Part shown: one piece after another, positions 9,833 to 19,308 of the stretch
Layout of the letters: every line of letters begins with the position of its first letter
Numbering within the stretch: the first letter of the stretch is position 1
Source of the DNA: Streptomyces endophytica
GTDB taxonomy: Bacteria > Actinomycetota > Actinomycetes > Streptomycetales > Streptomycetaceae
Length of the DNA: 64,000 nt
Reading direction: 5' to 3'
Assembly (NCBI RefSeq): GCF_026153355.1
Contig: NZ_CP110636.1
Location: forward strand, 310,001 to 374,000
Notes under the pieces: model-generated
The model's input: only the letters and a program-made list of their open reading frames with translations
Told to the model about the DNA's origin: nothing
The model's database searches: none
Made by a program: the position numbers and the translations under genes

Positions 9833-11251
9833 TTAGCCCATCTCCTCCAACGCCTTGCCCTTCGTCTCCTTCACGAACTTGAGCACGAAGGGGATCGAGA
9901 GCAGGGCGAAGAACATGTAGATCACGTAGGTACCCGAGAGGTTCCAGTCGGACAGGCTCGGGAAGCTGGCCGTGATGGCCCAGTTGGCGATCCACTGCGC
10001 GGAGGCGGCGACGCCCAGCGCGGCGGCGCGGATCTTGTTCGGGAACATCTCGCCGAGGAAGACCCAGACCACGACGCCCCAGGAGAGGGCGAAGAAGAGC
10101 ACGAAGACGTGGGCGGCGATCAGGGCCACGGTGCCTTCGGTGGTCGGCAGGGTGCCGGCCGCGGTCTTGGCGGAGAAGGCCCAGGCCTCCAGGCCGAGCG
10201 CGACGGCCATACCGACCGAGCCGATCAGTGCCAGCGGGCGGCGGCCGATCTTGTCGACGAAGATCATCGCGATCACGGTGCCGATGATGTTGATGATCGA
10301 CGTGGTGAAGCTGTAGAAGAACGAGCTCTCGGGGTTGATGCCGACGGACTGCCACAGCGTCGAGGAGTAGTAGAACGCCACGTTGATGCCGACCAGCTGC
10401 TGGAAGACCGAGAGGCCGATGCCGACCCAGACGATCGGCAGGAAGCCCATCTTGCTGCCGAGCAGGTCCTTGAAGCTCGACTTGTGCTCGCGGCGCATCG
10501 CGTCCTGGATCTCGGTGAGCCGGGTGTCGAGATTGACGGTGTGGCCCTCGACCTCGGCCAGCACCTCCTTGGCCCGGGTCATCTTGCCGATGGAGATCAG
10601 GTAACGCGGCGACTCGGGGATCGCGAAGGACAGCAGGCCGTAGAGGACGGCCGGGATGACCATCACGCCGAGCATCCACTGCCAGGCCTCCAGGCCGGCG
10701 ATGGTGCCGCGCTGCTTGCCGTCGGCGAGGTTGAGGATGCCCCAGTTGACGAGCTGGGAGATGGCGATGCCGATGACGATGGCGGCCTGCTGGAAGGATC
10801 CGAGGCGGCCGCGGTAGGCGGGCGGCGAGACCTCGGCGATGTAGGCCGGGCCGATGACCGAGGCCATACCGATCGCGAAGCCACCGATGATCCGCCAGAG
10901 GGCGAGGTCCCACAGCGCGAACGGCAGGGCGGATCCCACGGCGCTGACGGTGAACAGCACCGAGGCGATCTGCATCACCCGGATGCGTCCTATCCGGTCG
11001 GCGATCCGGCCGGCGGTGGCGGCTCCGATCGCGCAGCCGATCAGGGCGACGGCGATCACCTGGGCCAGGACGGCGGACCCGACGTCGTAGCGGCTGCGGA
11101 TCGCCTCGACGGCGCCGTTGATCACGGAACTGTCGTAGCCGAAGAGAAAGCCGCCCATCGCGGCAGCCGCGGTGATGAAGATGACATGGCCGAGGTGTTC
11201 GGGGTGGGCCTTGCGGCCTTCCGGAACCGTCGGCTGCGCGGTGCTGGTCAA
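9833..11251 (-). CDS. glcP: Glucose permease, MFS sugar porter
   Basis: A 472-residue, 12-helix major facilitator protein. Sugar-porter signatures are present: GYDSSVINGAV in helix 1, the GRIADRIGRIRVM loop 2-3, PESPRYL before the central loop, QQLVGINVAFYYSS in helix 7, DKIGRRPL in loop 8-9, and PNKIRAAALG. It matches GlcP, the main glucose uptake system of Streptomyces, whose gene also lies next to smc in S. coelicolor. TTG start at 11251 is supported by CTGGAGTTCACG just upstream. A terminator follows, and a palindrome at 11347 lies upstream. Confidence 0.9.
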   Translation of the reverse strand: MTSTAQPTVPEGRKAHPEHLGHVIFITAAAAMGGFLFGYDSSVINGAVEAIRSRYDVGSAVLAQVIAVALIGCAIGAATAGRIADRIGRIRVMQIASVLFTVSAVGSALPFALWDLALWRIIGGFAIGMASVIGPAYIAEVSPPAYRGRLGSFQQAAIVIGIAISQLVNWGILNLADGKQRGTIAGLEAWQWMLGVMVIPAVLYGLLSFAIPESPRYLISIGKMTRAKEVLAEVEGHTVNLDTRLTEIQDAMRREHKSSFKDLLGSKMGFLPIVWVGIGLSVFQQLVGINVAFYYSSTLWQSVGINPESSFFYSFTTSIINIIGTVIAMIFVDKIGRRPLALIGSVGMAVALGLEAWAFSAKTAAGTLPTTEGTVALIAAHVFVLFFALSWGVVVWVFLGEMFPNKIRAAALGVAASAQWIANWAITASFPSLSDWNLSGTYVIYMFFALLSIPFVLKFVKETKGKALEEMG

Positions 11252-11346
11252 CGTGAACTCCAGTGGCCCGGCTGCGCTGCCGGGCGTAGGGGGCTGGCCC
11301 TTCTAGTGGTGCATAGGTTGGGGGTACCCACCACTTGAAGGTAAAA

Positions 11347-11356
11347 GCAACGTTGC
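11347..11356. promoter_or_regulatory. LacI-type palindrome upstream of glcP
   Basis: GCAACGTTGC is a perfect 10-bp palindrome with the central ACGT/CG step typical of LacI/GalR operators, about 100 bases before the glcP start. The assignment is by resemblance only. Confidence 0.4.
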
Positions 11357-11483
11357 AGAGACTATGCCTTCAAGTTTCGAAGTCAATAGGCCGAGATGGA
11401 TTTGTTTCCCCGCGGTTCAGGGGAGGGTTCATTCAACTTGTGAATTGATCAGGAACTGATGCCGCGTCGGACACGCGCTGCGA

Positions 11484-14400
11484 TCAATGCAGCCGCTGGC
11501 TGATGACCTTCGAGACGCCGTCCCCTTGCATGGATACCCCGTACAGGGCGTCCGCGACCTCCATCGTGCGCTTCTGATGCGTGATGACGATGAGCTGGGA
11601 GCTCTCCTGCAGCTCCTCCATGATCCGGATCAGCCGCTGGAGATTGGTGTCGTCCAGCGCCGCCTCGACCTCGTCCATGACGTAGAACGGGCTCGGCCGC
11701 GCCTTGAAGATCGACACCAGCAGGGCCACCGCGGTCAGCGACCGCTCGCCGCCCGACAGCAGCGACAGCCGCTTGACCTTCTTGCCCGGCGGCCGGGCCT
11801 CGACGTCCACGCCGGTCGCCAGCATGTCGTCCGGGTCGGTGAGCACCAGCCGCCCCTCGCCCCCGGGGAAGAGCCGCGCGAAGACGCCCTCGAACTCCCG
11901 GGCGGTGTCGTGGTACGCCTCGGTGAAGACCTGCTCCACCCGCTCGTCGACCTCCTTGACCACCCGCAACAGGTCGGCCCGGGTCTTCTTCAAGTCTTCA
12001 AGCTGCTCGCTGAGGAACTGGTGGCGCTCCTCCAGCGCCGCGAACTCCTCCAACGCCAGCGGGTTCACCTTCCCGAGCTGCTGATACGCCCGCTCGGCGG
12101 CCCGCAGCCGCTTCTCCTGCTCGGCCCGCACGTAGGGCACCGGCTGGTTACGGGGGTGCTCCGGGTCGTCCGGCAGCGTCTCGCCCTCCGCCGGCGGCGA
12201 CGGCGGCACGAGCTGGTCCGGGCCGTACTCGGACTGCAGCGCGGCCGGCTCCACCCCCAGCTCCTCCAGCGCCCGGGTCTCCAGCTGCTCGATCCGCAGC
12301 CGCTTCTCGGCGCCGAGCACCTCGCCCCGGTGCACCGAGTCGGTCAGCTTGTCGAGTTCGGACTTCAGGTCCCGGGCCGCGTTCCGCTCGGCCACCAGCG
12401 CCTGCTCCCGCTCGGCCTTGGCCCGCTCCGCGGCGGCCCGCTCGTCCTCGGCCCGGACCACCGACACCTCGACGTGCGCCAGCAGCTGCCGCGCCCCGGA
12501 CGCCACCGCCCCGGCCACCGCCGCCTCGTGCCGCAGCCGGGCGCGCCGCCGCTCGGCCCGCGCCCGCGCCTCCCGCTCAGCCCGCGCCCCCCGGTCCAGT
12601 GCGTCCGCCCGCCCGGCCAGCGCCTTGACCCGCTCCTCGTGCGTACGCGCCTGGAGCCGGGCCTCCATCTCCGTCTGCCGGGCGTTGGCCCCGTCCGCCG
12701 CCAGCCGGTCCCGTACGGAGGTGTCGGGCTCCTCGTCGCCGACGCCCGGCTCCTCCTCGGCCACCACCAGCCGCTCGGCCAGCTCCTCGGCCTCCTCGGT
12801 GGCCCGGACCAGCGCCTCCTGCGCGCGGGAGGCCGCCGCGGCGGCCCGCTCGGCCTCGCCGGCGGCCGCCCGGGCCTGCCCGCCGAGCCGCCCCAGGTCC
12901 CCGGCGACCTTGGACTTCTCCCGGTCCGCGGCCCGCCGCCGCTCGGCCAGCTCCTCGACCAGCGCCGCGCACTCGGCCCGCCGCCCGTCCGCGGCCCGCT
13001 GCTCCTCGGCCAGCAGTTCACAGCGCGCCGCCAGCGCCTCCAGCTCGGCGGCCGCCTCGTCGACGGAGGTCTGCACCTCCAGCAGACTCGGCGCACCGGC
13101 CGAGCCCCCGTGCGCGAAGTGCGCCCCGAGCAGATCGCCCTCACCCGTCACGGCCAGCAGCTCCGGCCGCGCGGCCACCAGGTCCTCGGCGTCCTCCAGC
13201 GTCCCGACGACCACGACATCCCGCAGCAGCCGGGCCACCGCGGCCGTCAAATCCGGCGGCCCCTGCACCAGTTGACCGGCCGGTACGGGCTCCGCGCGCG
13301 GCCCGGGTACCCGGTGCACGGCGGCCGGGGCGTCAGCCGCCCTGCCCTGCGCCGGCACCGTTCCGCCGGCCCCCAGCACCATCGCCGCCCGCCCCGCATC
13401 CTGCTTGCGCAGCAGCCGGATGGCGTCGGCGGCGGTGGCCGGGTCGCTGACCGCGACCGCGTCCGCCGCCGCACCGAGCGCGGCGGCCACCGGAATCTCG
13501 AAGCCGGGCGTGACGGTCAGCAGTTCGGCGGCCGGCCCGAGCACCCCGCTGAGCTGCTCGGACGCGGCCAGCAGGGCGCCGGTGCCGTCCTTGCGGCGCA
13601 GCCCGAGGGCGAGCGCGTCGTGCCGGGCGGCGGTCGCGGCGCGCTTGCGCTCGGCCGCGGTCAGCGCCTCCCGGGCGGCGGTCAGTGCGGCGTCCGCCTC
13701 GGCCAGCTCCCGGCGGGCCGCCTCGTGCCGGCCCGCGCTCTCCTCGTCGTCCGCGTCCAGCCCCTCGACCTCGGCCTTGAGCTGCTCGTACTCCTCCTGG
13801 GCCGCGGCCGCCCGCTGCCGGGCGTCGTCCCTGGCCTCGGCGAGCCGGCCGATCTCCGCCTGGGCCGACGCGGCACGGCCGCGGGCCGCGGTGACCTGCC
13901 CGCTGAGCCGGGCCAGGCCCTCGCGGCGGTCGGCGAGGGCCCGGGCCAGGTCCCGCAGCCGCCGCTCCTCGTCCGCCAACTGGCGTTCCAGCGCGGCACG
14001 GTGCTCGACGGTGTCCTCCAGCGCCCGGGTCGCCGCCTCCAGCGCGGCCGCCAACTCCGCCTCCTGCTCGCGGATCCGGGCCGCCTCCCGCTCCATGTCG
14101 TCCGGGTCGCGCCCGGTCCGCTCCTCGGGCGGGGCCGCGGTGGCGCTCTTGACCCGCGCCTCGGCCAGCGAGATCGTGCCGCGCACCCGCTCGGCGAGCT
14201 GCGACAGCTCGTACCAGGTCTGCTGGGCGCGCTGCACCCGCGGGGTGAGCGCGCGGACCTCCTCCTCCAGGGCCGCTTCCCGGCGCTGGGCGGTGCGCAG
14301 CCGCTCCTCGGCGGCCTGCTTGCGCTCCTTGAGCGCCACCTCGTCGGCGATCTCCGCCTGGAGCGCGGCGCGCTGCGTGACCAGGTCGTCGGCGAGCAGC

Positions 14401-15083
14401 CGCAACCGGGCGTCCCGCAGATCGGCCTGGATGACGGCGGCGCGCCGGGCGACCGCGGCCTGCCGCCCGAGCGGTTTGAGCTGCCGCCGCAGCTCGTCGG
14501 TCAGGTCCTGGACGCGGGCGAGATTGGCCTTCATCGCCTCCAGCTTCCGCAGCGCCTTTTCCTTGCGCTTGCGGTGCTTGAGGACGCCGGCCGCCTCCTC
14601 GATGAAGGCCCGGCGGCCCATCGGATCGGCGTGCAGAACGGAATCGAGCTGGCCCTGTCCGACGATGACGTGCATCTCCCGGCCGATACCGGAATCGGAG
14701 AGCAATTCCTGGATGTCGAGCAGCCGGCAGGTGTCCCCGTTGATCTGGTACTCGCTTCCGCCATTGCGGAACATGATCCGGGTCAGGGTGACTTCGGCGT
14801 ACTCGATCGGCAGTGCACCGTCGGAGTTGTCGATGGTGAGCGAAACCTCGGCCCGGCCGAGCGGCGGCCGCCCGGTCGTCCCGGCGAAGATGACGTCCTC
14901 CATCTTCCCGCCGCGCAGCGACTTCGCGCCCTGCTCCCCCATGACCCACGACAACGCGTCCACGACATTGGACTTGCCGGAACCGTTGGGGCCCACGACA
15001 CAGGTGATTCCCGGTTCGAACCGGAGTGTCGTGGCGGAGGCGAAGGACTTGAAGCCTCGCAGGGTCAGACTCTTGAGGTGCAC
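11484..15083 (-). CDS. smc: Chromosome segregation ATPase SMC
   Basis: A 1199-residue SMC protein. Walker A GPNGSGKS (residues 31-38) sits at the N-terminus; two long coiled coils rich in Ala/Glu/Arg flank a hinge at about residues 500-680 (LGPAAELLTVTPGFEIPVAAALG). The C-terminal head has the signature LSLLSGGERSLTA and Walker B FYVMDEVEAALDDTN. SMC with ScpA/ScpB compacts and aligns sister chromosomes, important during sporulation septation. GTG at 15083 (VHLKSLTLRGFKSFAS) is chosen because homologues begin there, although its ribosome site is weak; the open frame extends further upstream without family support. Confidence 0.95.
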   Translation of the reverse strand: MHLKSLTLRGFKSFASATTLRFEPGITCVVGPNGSGKSNVVDALSWVMGEQGAKSLRGGKMEDVIFAGTTGRPPLGRAEVSLTIDNSDGALPIEYAEVTLTRIMFRNGGSEYQINGDTCRLLDIQELLSDSGIGREMHVIVGQGQLDSVLHADPMGRRAFIEEAAGVLKHRKRKEKALRKLEAMKANLARVQDLTDELRRQLKPLGRQAAVARRAAVIQADLRDARLRLLADDLVTQRAALQAEIADEVALKERKQAAEERLRTAQRREAALEEEVRALTPRVQRAQQTWYELSQLAERVRGTISLAEARVKSATAAPPEERTGRDPDDMEREAARIREQEAELAAALEAATRALEDTVEHRAALERQLADEERRLRDLARALADRREGLARLSGQVTAARGRAASAQAEIGRLAEARDDARQRAAAAQEEYEQLKAEVEGLDADDEESAGRHEAARRELAEADAALTAAREALTAAERKRAATAARHDALALGLRRKDGTGALLAASEQLSGVLGPAAELLTVTPGFEIPVAAALGAAADAVAVSDPATAADAIRLLRKQDAGRAAMVLGAGGTVPAQGRAADAPAAVHRVPGPRAEPVPAGQLVQGPPDLTAAVARLLRDVVVVGTLEDAEDLVAARPELLAVTGEGDLLGAHFAHGGSAGAPSLLEVQTSVDEAAAELEALAARCELLAEEQRAADGRRAECAALVEELAERRRAADREKSKVAGDLGRLGGQARAAAGEAERAAAAASRAQEALVRATEEAEELAERLVVAEEEPGVGDEEPDTSVRDRLAADGANARQTEMEARLQARTHEERVKALAGRADALDRGARAEREARARAERRRARLRHEAAVAGAVASGARQLLAHVEVSVVRAEDERAAAERAKAEREQALVAERNAARDLKSELDKLTDSVHRGEVLGAEKRLRIEQLETRALEELGVEPAALQSEYGPDQLVPPSPPAEGETLPDDPEHPRNQPVPYVRAEQEKRLRAAERAYQQLGKVNPLALEEFAALEERHQFLSEQLEDLKKTRADLLRVVKEVDERVEQVFTEAYHDTAREFEGVFARLFPGGEGRLVLTDPDDMLATGVDVEARPPGKKVKRLSLLSGGERSLTAVALLVSIFKARPSPFYVMDEVEAALDDTNLQRLIRIMEELQESSQLIVITHQKRTMEVADALYGVSMQGDGVSKVISQRLH

Positions 15084-15459
15084 GCCGTTGGACTCTACCG
15101 GCCGCCCCTTGACGGGCCACCCCAACATTCCGCCGCCGGCCCCCGCCCCCGGTACGCACCCCCGGCACCTGCGGATACCGCGCCGTTCATTTTCGGTTTC
15201 ACCGCGGAAAGCGAAGGGCACATCATGCGGTAAGGGAGGGGCGGGCCGGCCGGAGCGGCCGTATCGATCACAGGCCGCATTGATCGCGGACGGTATCCAT
15301 CACGAGAAGTGCCGGACGACGGACGACCGGCCGCGCAAAGATCCGGGAAACGACCGAAGAACCGGGAAACGACGAAGGGACGCCGAAGCGTCCCTTGCAG
15401 ATCTTGAAGAGAGCGGTGCCTCAAGCGGCTGGCAAGCAGCCCTACCGGCCCTCGTCGGG
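15084..15459. other. Intergenic region with UUCG-loop terminator
   Basis: No gene seen. A hairpin with arms AAGGGACGC (15375-15383) and GCGTCCCTT (15388-15396) has a CGAA loop on this strand, i.e. a UUCG tetraloop in minus-strand RNA. It probably terminates the small gene at 15460-15663 ahead of smc. Confidence 0.6.
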
Positions 15460-15663
15460 TCAGGTGAGCGCGGGCTCCGCCTGGGGTACGTCGATGTCGA
15501 GCATCGAGTCGTCGCGACGTGCGGCAGCGGACAGCATGTCGTTTTCGGCCTGCATCCGGATAAGCTCGGATTCAAGGTCTTGGACGCGCTGCTGAAGCCG
15601 TCGCATCTCGGAGAGGACTCGGGGGTCGGAGCCGCCGACGTAACCGAGAAGCGCCTTTGCCAT
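15460..15663 (-). CDS. Small conserved coiled-coil protein
   Basis: A 67-residue protein, MAKALLGYVGGSDPR followed by a strong heptad pattern (MRRLQQRVQDLESELIRMQAEND) and an acidic tail ending DVPQAEPALT. No enzyme motif, signal peptide or membrane segment is visible. Similar short proteins are, as I recall, widespread in Streptomyces between smc and acyP with no known role. The ATG at 15663 follows GGACCATCC, a modest ribosome site. Confidence 0.75.
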   Translation of the reverse strand: MAKALLGYVGGSDPRVLSEMRRLQQRVQDLESELIRMQAENDMLSAAARRDDSMLDIDVPQAEPALT

Positions 15664-16043
15664 GATGGATGGTCCTCCACAATGAGTGACCGACCGAAGC
15701 GGTGTGGGTCGTGAGGGATTCGCACCCGCGGCTTGTCATTCTCTGGTGTACTCAATGCCAAACAGCTAAGGTGCGCGGGGATTCCAGAGTCTCACCAAAC
15801 GGTTAGACGGTCAACACGATCACACCCCGTATCCTCGGGCACCTGAGAGTGCGCGGCCGCGAGGGCGCTGCGCCGACTCCCCAGAAAGGTCCCGCGGGGG
15901 CGTAGAGATCATCCGTACAGCGGCAGCCTTGCACGGGTCGGCCGAGTTGGCAACCACCAGGCCTTATCCGCCGTAAGCAGCTGACGAAGACGCACCGCCA
16001 AGATCGCGGATATCGGCCGTACGGCCGCTTCCGGTGGCCGGTA
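15664..16043. other. 380-base gap without a gene
   Basis: I see no coding sequence or recognisable RNA. Just past the acyP stop, 16009-16046 can fold with GATACCGGCC / GGCCGATATC arms (one mismatch) on the minus strand and may end the acyP transcript. Confidence 0.4.
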
Positions 16044-16325
16044 TCAGCGGATCTCGAAGCCGTCGTAACCGCCCCGCGGCGTGGCCCATATCTCAGTGAC
16101 TCCGTCTACTCGCCCGGGCGTGTCACCGGTCCGCAGCCAGTCGAGCAACTGATCGCAACGGTCCTTTGACCCCTCGGCGACCACCTGGACGCGGCCGTCT
16201 TCGAGATTGCTCGCGAATCCGCTGAGTTCACCGATTCGCAGGGCGTTCGCACGGGTGAACCAGCGGAACCCCACACCCTGCACCCGCCCCCGTACCCATG
16301 CGGTCACCCGCACCTCTTCTTCCAT
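16044..16325 (-). CDS. acyP: Acylphosphatase
   Basis: A 93-residue alpha/beta sandwich enzyme that hydrolyses acyl phosphates such as carbamoyl phosphate or 1,3-bisphosphoglycerate. The signature [13 protein letters not shown] includes the phosphate-binding Arg, and [17 protein letters not shown] includes the catalytic Asn. Length is typical. ATG at 16325 is the only sensible start. It stands between two longer gaps. Confidence 0.93.
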   Translation of the reverse strand: MEEEVRVTAWVRGRVQGVGFRWFTRANALRIGELSGFASNLEDGRVQVVAEGSKDRCDQLLDWLRTGDTPGRVDGVTEIWATPRGGYDGFEIR

Positions 16326-16404
16326 GTGTGCACGTTAACTGGCCAATTGCTCAACGGACACTTCGGCCCCATGCGCCATGGCGTACAGTCCCCCGACAGC
16401 GAAA

Positions 16405-16422
16405 CTCACCCTTACGGGTGAG
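16405..16422 (+). promoter_or_regulatory. Short stem-loop in CAP gene leader
   Basis: CTCACCC-TTAC-GGGTGAG forms a perfect 7-bp hairpin about 35-50 bases upstream of the CAP-protein start. Function unknown; it could be an operator or leader structure. Confidence 0.3.
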
Positions 16423-16456
16423 CGTGTTGACGCTGAGGACGGAAGGAAGACAGCGG

Positions 16457-17399
16457 ATGGGCCGCCATCGACGTCTTGCGAACCCCACGCCGGCAGCCCC
16501 CGGCCCACGGCCTGTTGACGCCCCGACGGCAACGGGTCCGGCCGCCGGCCAGGCCGGCCCGGTGCCGCACCGCTCGCACCGTGCGGCCCGCCCCGGGGCG
16601 CGGCACCGGTGCGCACCGGCCTGCTCGGCATCTCCGCGGCGATGGCGATGGGGGCCGTCGCGGTCGCCTCCGGACTGATCCCGGGCGGCGGCCAGTTCGA
16701 CGGCGGTCCGGGCGACGGGCCCGGCGAGCGGGTACGGGCCGGCGCCCTGCCGGAGACCACCGCGCCGCTGGGGGCCTCTCGGCCACCCCCACCGATCGCG
16801 CCACCCTCCCGGCCAGCCGTGGCAGCGCCCGCTCCGCGGTCCCCGGCAGCACCGGCCCCACCACCCCGACGACCTCCCCCTCGCCGCACCACCCCGCCAA
16901 ATCCCCCACCCGAAAGGCCGATTCGCCTTCCGGCTCCGCCGCACCCACCGGCCACCCGTCGGCCTCCGCCTCCGCCACGACCCCGCACCCCGCCGCGTCG
17001 GCCGCCGGCGACACCGGCAGCGAGTCGTCGGCCGAGGCCCAGGTGCTGGCCCTGGTCAACCAGGAGCGGTCCAAGGCCGGGTGCTCCCCCGTGACCGCCG
17101 ATCCGGAACTGGCCTCCCTCGCCCAGCGGTTCAGCGACGACATGGCCCGCCGCAACTTCTTCGACCACACCGACCCCGACGGCCACACCCCCTGGGACCG
17201 CGCCGAGGCCCGGGGCATCAGCGGCCTCGGCGGCGAGAACATCGCCCGCGGCCAGGCCACCGCCCAGGCCGTCATGGACACCTGGATGCACAGCCCCGGC
17301 CACCGCGCGAACATCCTCAACTGCGAGTACAAGACCCTCGGCGTCGGCGCCCACTTCGGCCCCGGCGGGCCGTGGTGGACCCAGGATTTCGGCTTCTGA
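16457..17399 (+). CDS. Secreted CAP/SCP-domain protein (two apparent frameshifts)
   Basis: About 314 residues when two missing bases (near 16590-16605 and 16770-16776) are restored; all three pieces then join with conserved-looking sequence. Order: a basic, proline-rich cytoplasmic start (MGRHRRLANPTP), one membrane segment (TGLLGISAAMAMGAVAVASG), a low-complexity Ser/Thr/Pro linker, and a C-terminal CAP domain (about the last 125 residues: LALVNQERSKAGC, HTDPDGHTPWDRAEARG, GENIARGQ, WMHSPGHRANILN). CAP proteins are extracellular; their function in actinomycetes is mostly unknown. ATG chosen after GGAAGGAAGACAG. Confidence 0.8.
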
Positions 17400-17547
17400 C
17401 CCACGCGCTGACCGGCCTCCGCGGGGACCGGCCGCTGACCTGCGCCTGAGCGGCTCCTGACCTGCCCCCGCGCCCCCGGCGGGCGCTTTGGTGCGCCGTT
17501 CATGCGCCCTGCATATGCCACCGAGGCCCCCGGTAACTTCGCCGTCC

Positions 17548-17933
17548 ATGAAGGGACTGGGGAAGTACTGGGGATGGGCGGTCTTCGCGGTGCTCATCGC
17601 GGCCTGGCCGACCTCGGCGTTCGGACCGGGGGTGCTGCTGACCCTCTCGGCGCTGAGCACGGTGTACTTCTTCTTCCGCGTCCCGGCGTGGTGTGGCGCC
17701 TCGGGGCGGGAGGGGACGTGCCGCAACAACAGCAAGGGCGTCCTGATGGGCTGCCATCTCCGTCAGCACAAGTGGCAGAAGTTCAAGCTGGTCGTCGTGC
17801 GGGAACGGTGGCGCCAGCTGGCGAGGGAACTGTTCCCCAACGCGACGTCCGCCCTGGCGACGATCGGCGGCATCCTCGCGGTGCTGTCGGGTTTCGCCTC
17901 CGTGCTGCAGCCGTTCTGGGGAAGGGCTGGTAG
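17548..17933 (+). CDS. Small membrane protein of unknown function
   Basis: Starts MKGLGKYWGWAVFAVLIAAWP with one or two hydrophobic helices (residues about 8-50), then a Cys/Arg-rich loop (CGASGREGTCRNNSKGVLMGCHLRQHKWQKF) and a C-terminal amphipathic helix and hydrophobic tail (TIGGILAVLSGFASVLQPFWG). Near 17921-17926 the frame appears to lose one base; restoring an A gives the end GKGW and a stop at 17933, otherwise the frame runs on nonsensically into the next gene. I do not recognise a named family. Confidence 0.6.
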
Positions 17934-17966
17934 CCGTACGTTCCGGGGACGGGCCGGTGACCGCGC

Positions 17967-18000
17967 GGGGCCGCTGACCGAGGTGCCGGTCAGCGGCCCC
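17967..18000. terminator. Strong bidirectional-type hairpin
   Basis: Arms GGGGCCGCTGACC (17967-17979) and GGTCAGCGGCCCC (17988-18000) are perfectly complementary around 8 bases. It lies between the convergent small membrane gene and the flavodoxin-fold gene, so it likely ends both transcripts. Confidence 0.7.
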
Positions 18001-18074
18001 GCTGCCGGCCGGCGGCCCGTCACGCGCCGTGGCGGCCGGGCCCGCGGAGGCCCGATGCGCCGGGTCCGTGCCGG

Positions 18075-18680
18075 TCAGGCGGACAGCGCGGCGCGGCCCG
18101 CGAGGGTGACCCGGGCCTGCTCGGCGATACGGCGGCCGAGGTGTTCGGCGGTGCCGATGTCGGCCTTGTGGACACCCTCGGGGCCCTGGTCGTTGTTCGA
18201 CTGGGCGGCGGCACCCAGGAAGAAGCCCAGCCGGTTCAGGTCGTTCTCGGAGGCGGTGGAGGAGTTCCAGCCCGGGAGCAGGTTGAGGCCGACCCAGGTC
18301 ATGCCGTGCTGGGCCGCGAGCACCGTGAAGAACTGCAGGGTGTGCAGCTTGTCGCCGCTCTTGGAGGCGGAGTTGGTGAAGCCCGCCGCGAGCTTGTCCT
18401 GCCAGGCGCGGGTCGCCCAGCGCGCGGAGGTCGCCTCGGCGAAGACGTGGAACGCGCCGGAGGCGGTCCCCATGTAGGTCGGCGAGCCGAAGACGATCGC
18501 GTCGGAGGCGTCGAGCTGCTCCCACTGGGCCTCGGTGATCCCGTCGACGTTGATCAGGTGGACGGTGGCACCCGCCTCGGCGGCGCCGGCCCGGACGGCC
18601 TCGGCCAGGACGGCGGTGTGACCGAAACCGGAGTGGTACGCGATCGAGACGACGGGCGCGGGCAGAGCAGGGGTGGTCAC
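18075..18680 (-). CDS. WrbA-like NAD(P)H:quinone oxidoreductase / flavodoxin-fold protein
   Basis: A 201-residue flavodoxin-fold protein. The FMN phosphate loop is SIAYHSGFGHTAVLAEAV near the N-terminus, followed by VFGSPTYMGTASGAFHVFAE and the LPGWNSS / GRRIAEQARV C-terminal part. WrbA-type enzymes reduce quinones by two electrons with FMN and NAD(P)H. GTG at 18680 is preceded by GAGGAGACTCC; the frame upstream lacks similarity. It is divergent from an HxlR regulator, a common arrangement for redox- or quinone-responsive control. Confidence 0.85.
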   Translation of the reverse strand: MTTPALPAPVVSIAYHSGFGHTAVLAEAVRAGAAEAGATVHLINVDGITEAQWEQLDASDAIVFGSPTYMGTASGAFHVFAEATSARWATRAWQDKLAAGFTNSASKSGDKLHTLQFFTVLAAQHGMTWVGLNLLPGWNSSTASENDLNRLGFFLGAAAQSNNDQGPEGVHKADIGTAEHLGRRIAEQARVTLAGRAALSA

Positions 18681-18740
18681 GGAGTCTCCTCGGGGGACGG
18701 GGCCCCGGGCGGTCGTCGCCGGGGCGTCTACACCGAGAAA

Positions 18741-18818
18741 AGCACTAACTTTTCGAAAGTGCAACCCACGAGATAGCGCAGACGTCACAGATAGCGCTCA
18801 CCAGCAGTTAGCGCTATC
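18741..18818. promoter_or_regulatory. Operator cluster between flavoprotein and HxlR gene
   Basis: Perfect inverted half-sites GATAGCGCT (18790-18798) and AGCGCTATC (18810-18818) are joined by 11 bases, and a third half-site GATAGCGC lies at 18772-18779. A further imperfect palindrome, GCACT...AGTGC around TTTTCGAAA, is at 18741-18761. These are good candidates for autoregulatory HxlR binding and control of the divergent flavoprotein. Confidence 0.6.
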
Positions 18819-18836
18819 GCGGAGTATGGTGTGAAG

Positions 18837-19265
18837 ATGGCGACGACCGAGACCGCGGACCGGACGAACGGCGAGGCCACCGGCGGCTGTCCGGACGACC
18901 TGGCCTACGACGTGTTCGCACGCAACTGCCCCTCCCGCGACACGCTCAAGCACATCACCGACCGCTGGGGCAGCCTGACGCTGGGCGCGCTGCTCGACGG
19001 GACGTTCCGGTTCAACGAACTGCGACGCCGGGTCGACGGGGTGAGCGAGAAGATGCTGTCGCAGACCCTGCACGCACTGGAGCGCGACGGGCTGGTGCAC
19101 CGCGAGGCACAGCAGACCAACCCGCCGCGGGTGGACTACGCGCTGACCCCGCTGGGGCACCAGGTCGCCCGCCAACTCCGGGCGCTGATCGACCTGGTGG
19201 AGGACCGCATGCCGCAGGTGCTCCAGGCACGGGAGCGCTACGACGCCGAGCACACCGCGCGCTGA
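18837..19265 (+). CDS. HxlR-family transcriptional regulator
   Basis: About 142-144 residues (ATG at 18831 or 18837). Typical HxlR winged helix: CPSRDTLKHITDRWGSLTLGALLDGTFRFNELRRRVDGVSEKMLSQTLHALERDGLVHRE, then the wing VDYALTPLGHQV. A Cys (NCPSRD) sits at the N-terminal position where HypR/QorR-type members sense quinones or disulfide stress; QorR likewise controls a divergent quinone oxidoreductase. Redox sensing here is therefore an inference. It is divergent from the WrbA-like gene. Confidence 0.88.
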   Translation: MATTETADRTNGEATGGCPDDLAYDVFARNCPSRDTLKHITDRWGSLTLGALLDGTFRFNELRRRVDGVSEKMLSQTLHALERDGLVHREAQQTNPPRVDYALTPLGHQVARQLRALIDLVEDRMPQVLQARERYDAEHTAR

Positions 19266-19308
19266 GCCGCCGGCCTCAACGACTTTCCGGGGAGGAACCC
19301 GGACCCGT

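Noticed and set aside
9408..9882. Small proteins in the repeat region (several overlapping open frames)
   Set aside because: They are built from translated repeat units and have no ribosome sites or conserved features.
11487..15233. A 1248-codon open frame on the plus strand across smc
   Set aside because: It is the antisense shadow of smc produced by GC-rich codon bias; its translation is low-complexity and no family motif appears, while the minus strand encodes a complete SMC.
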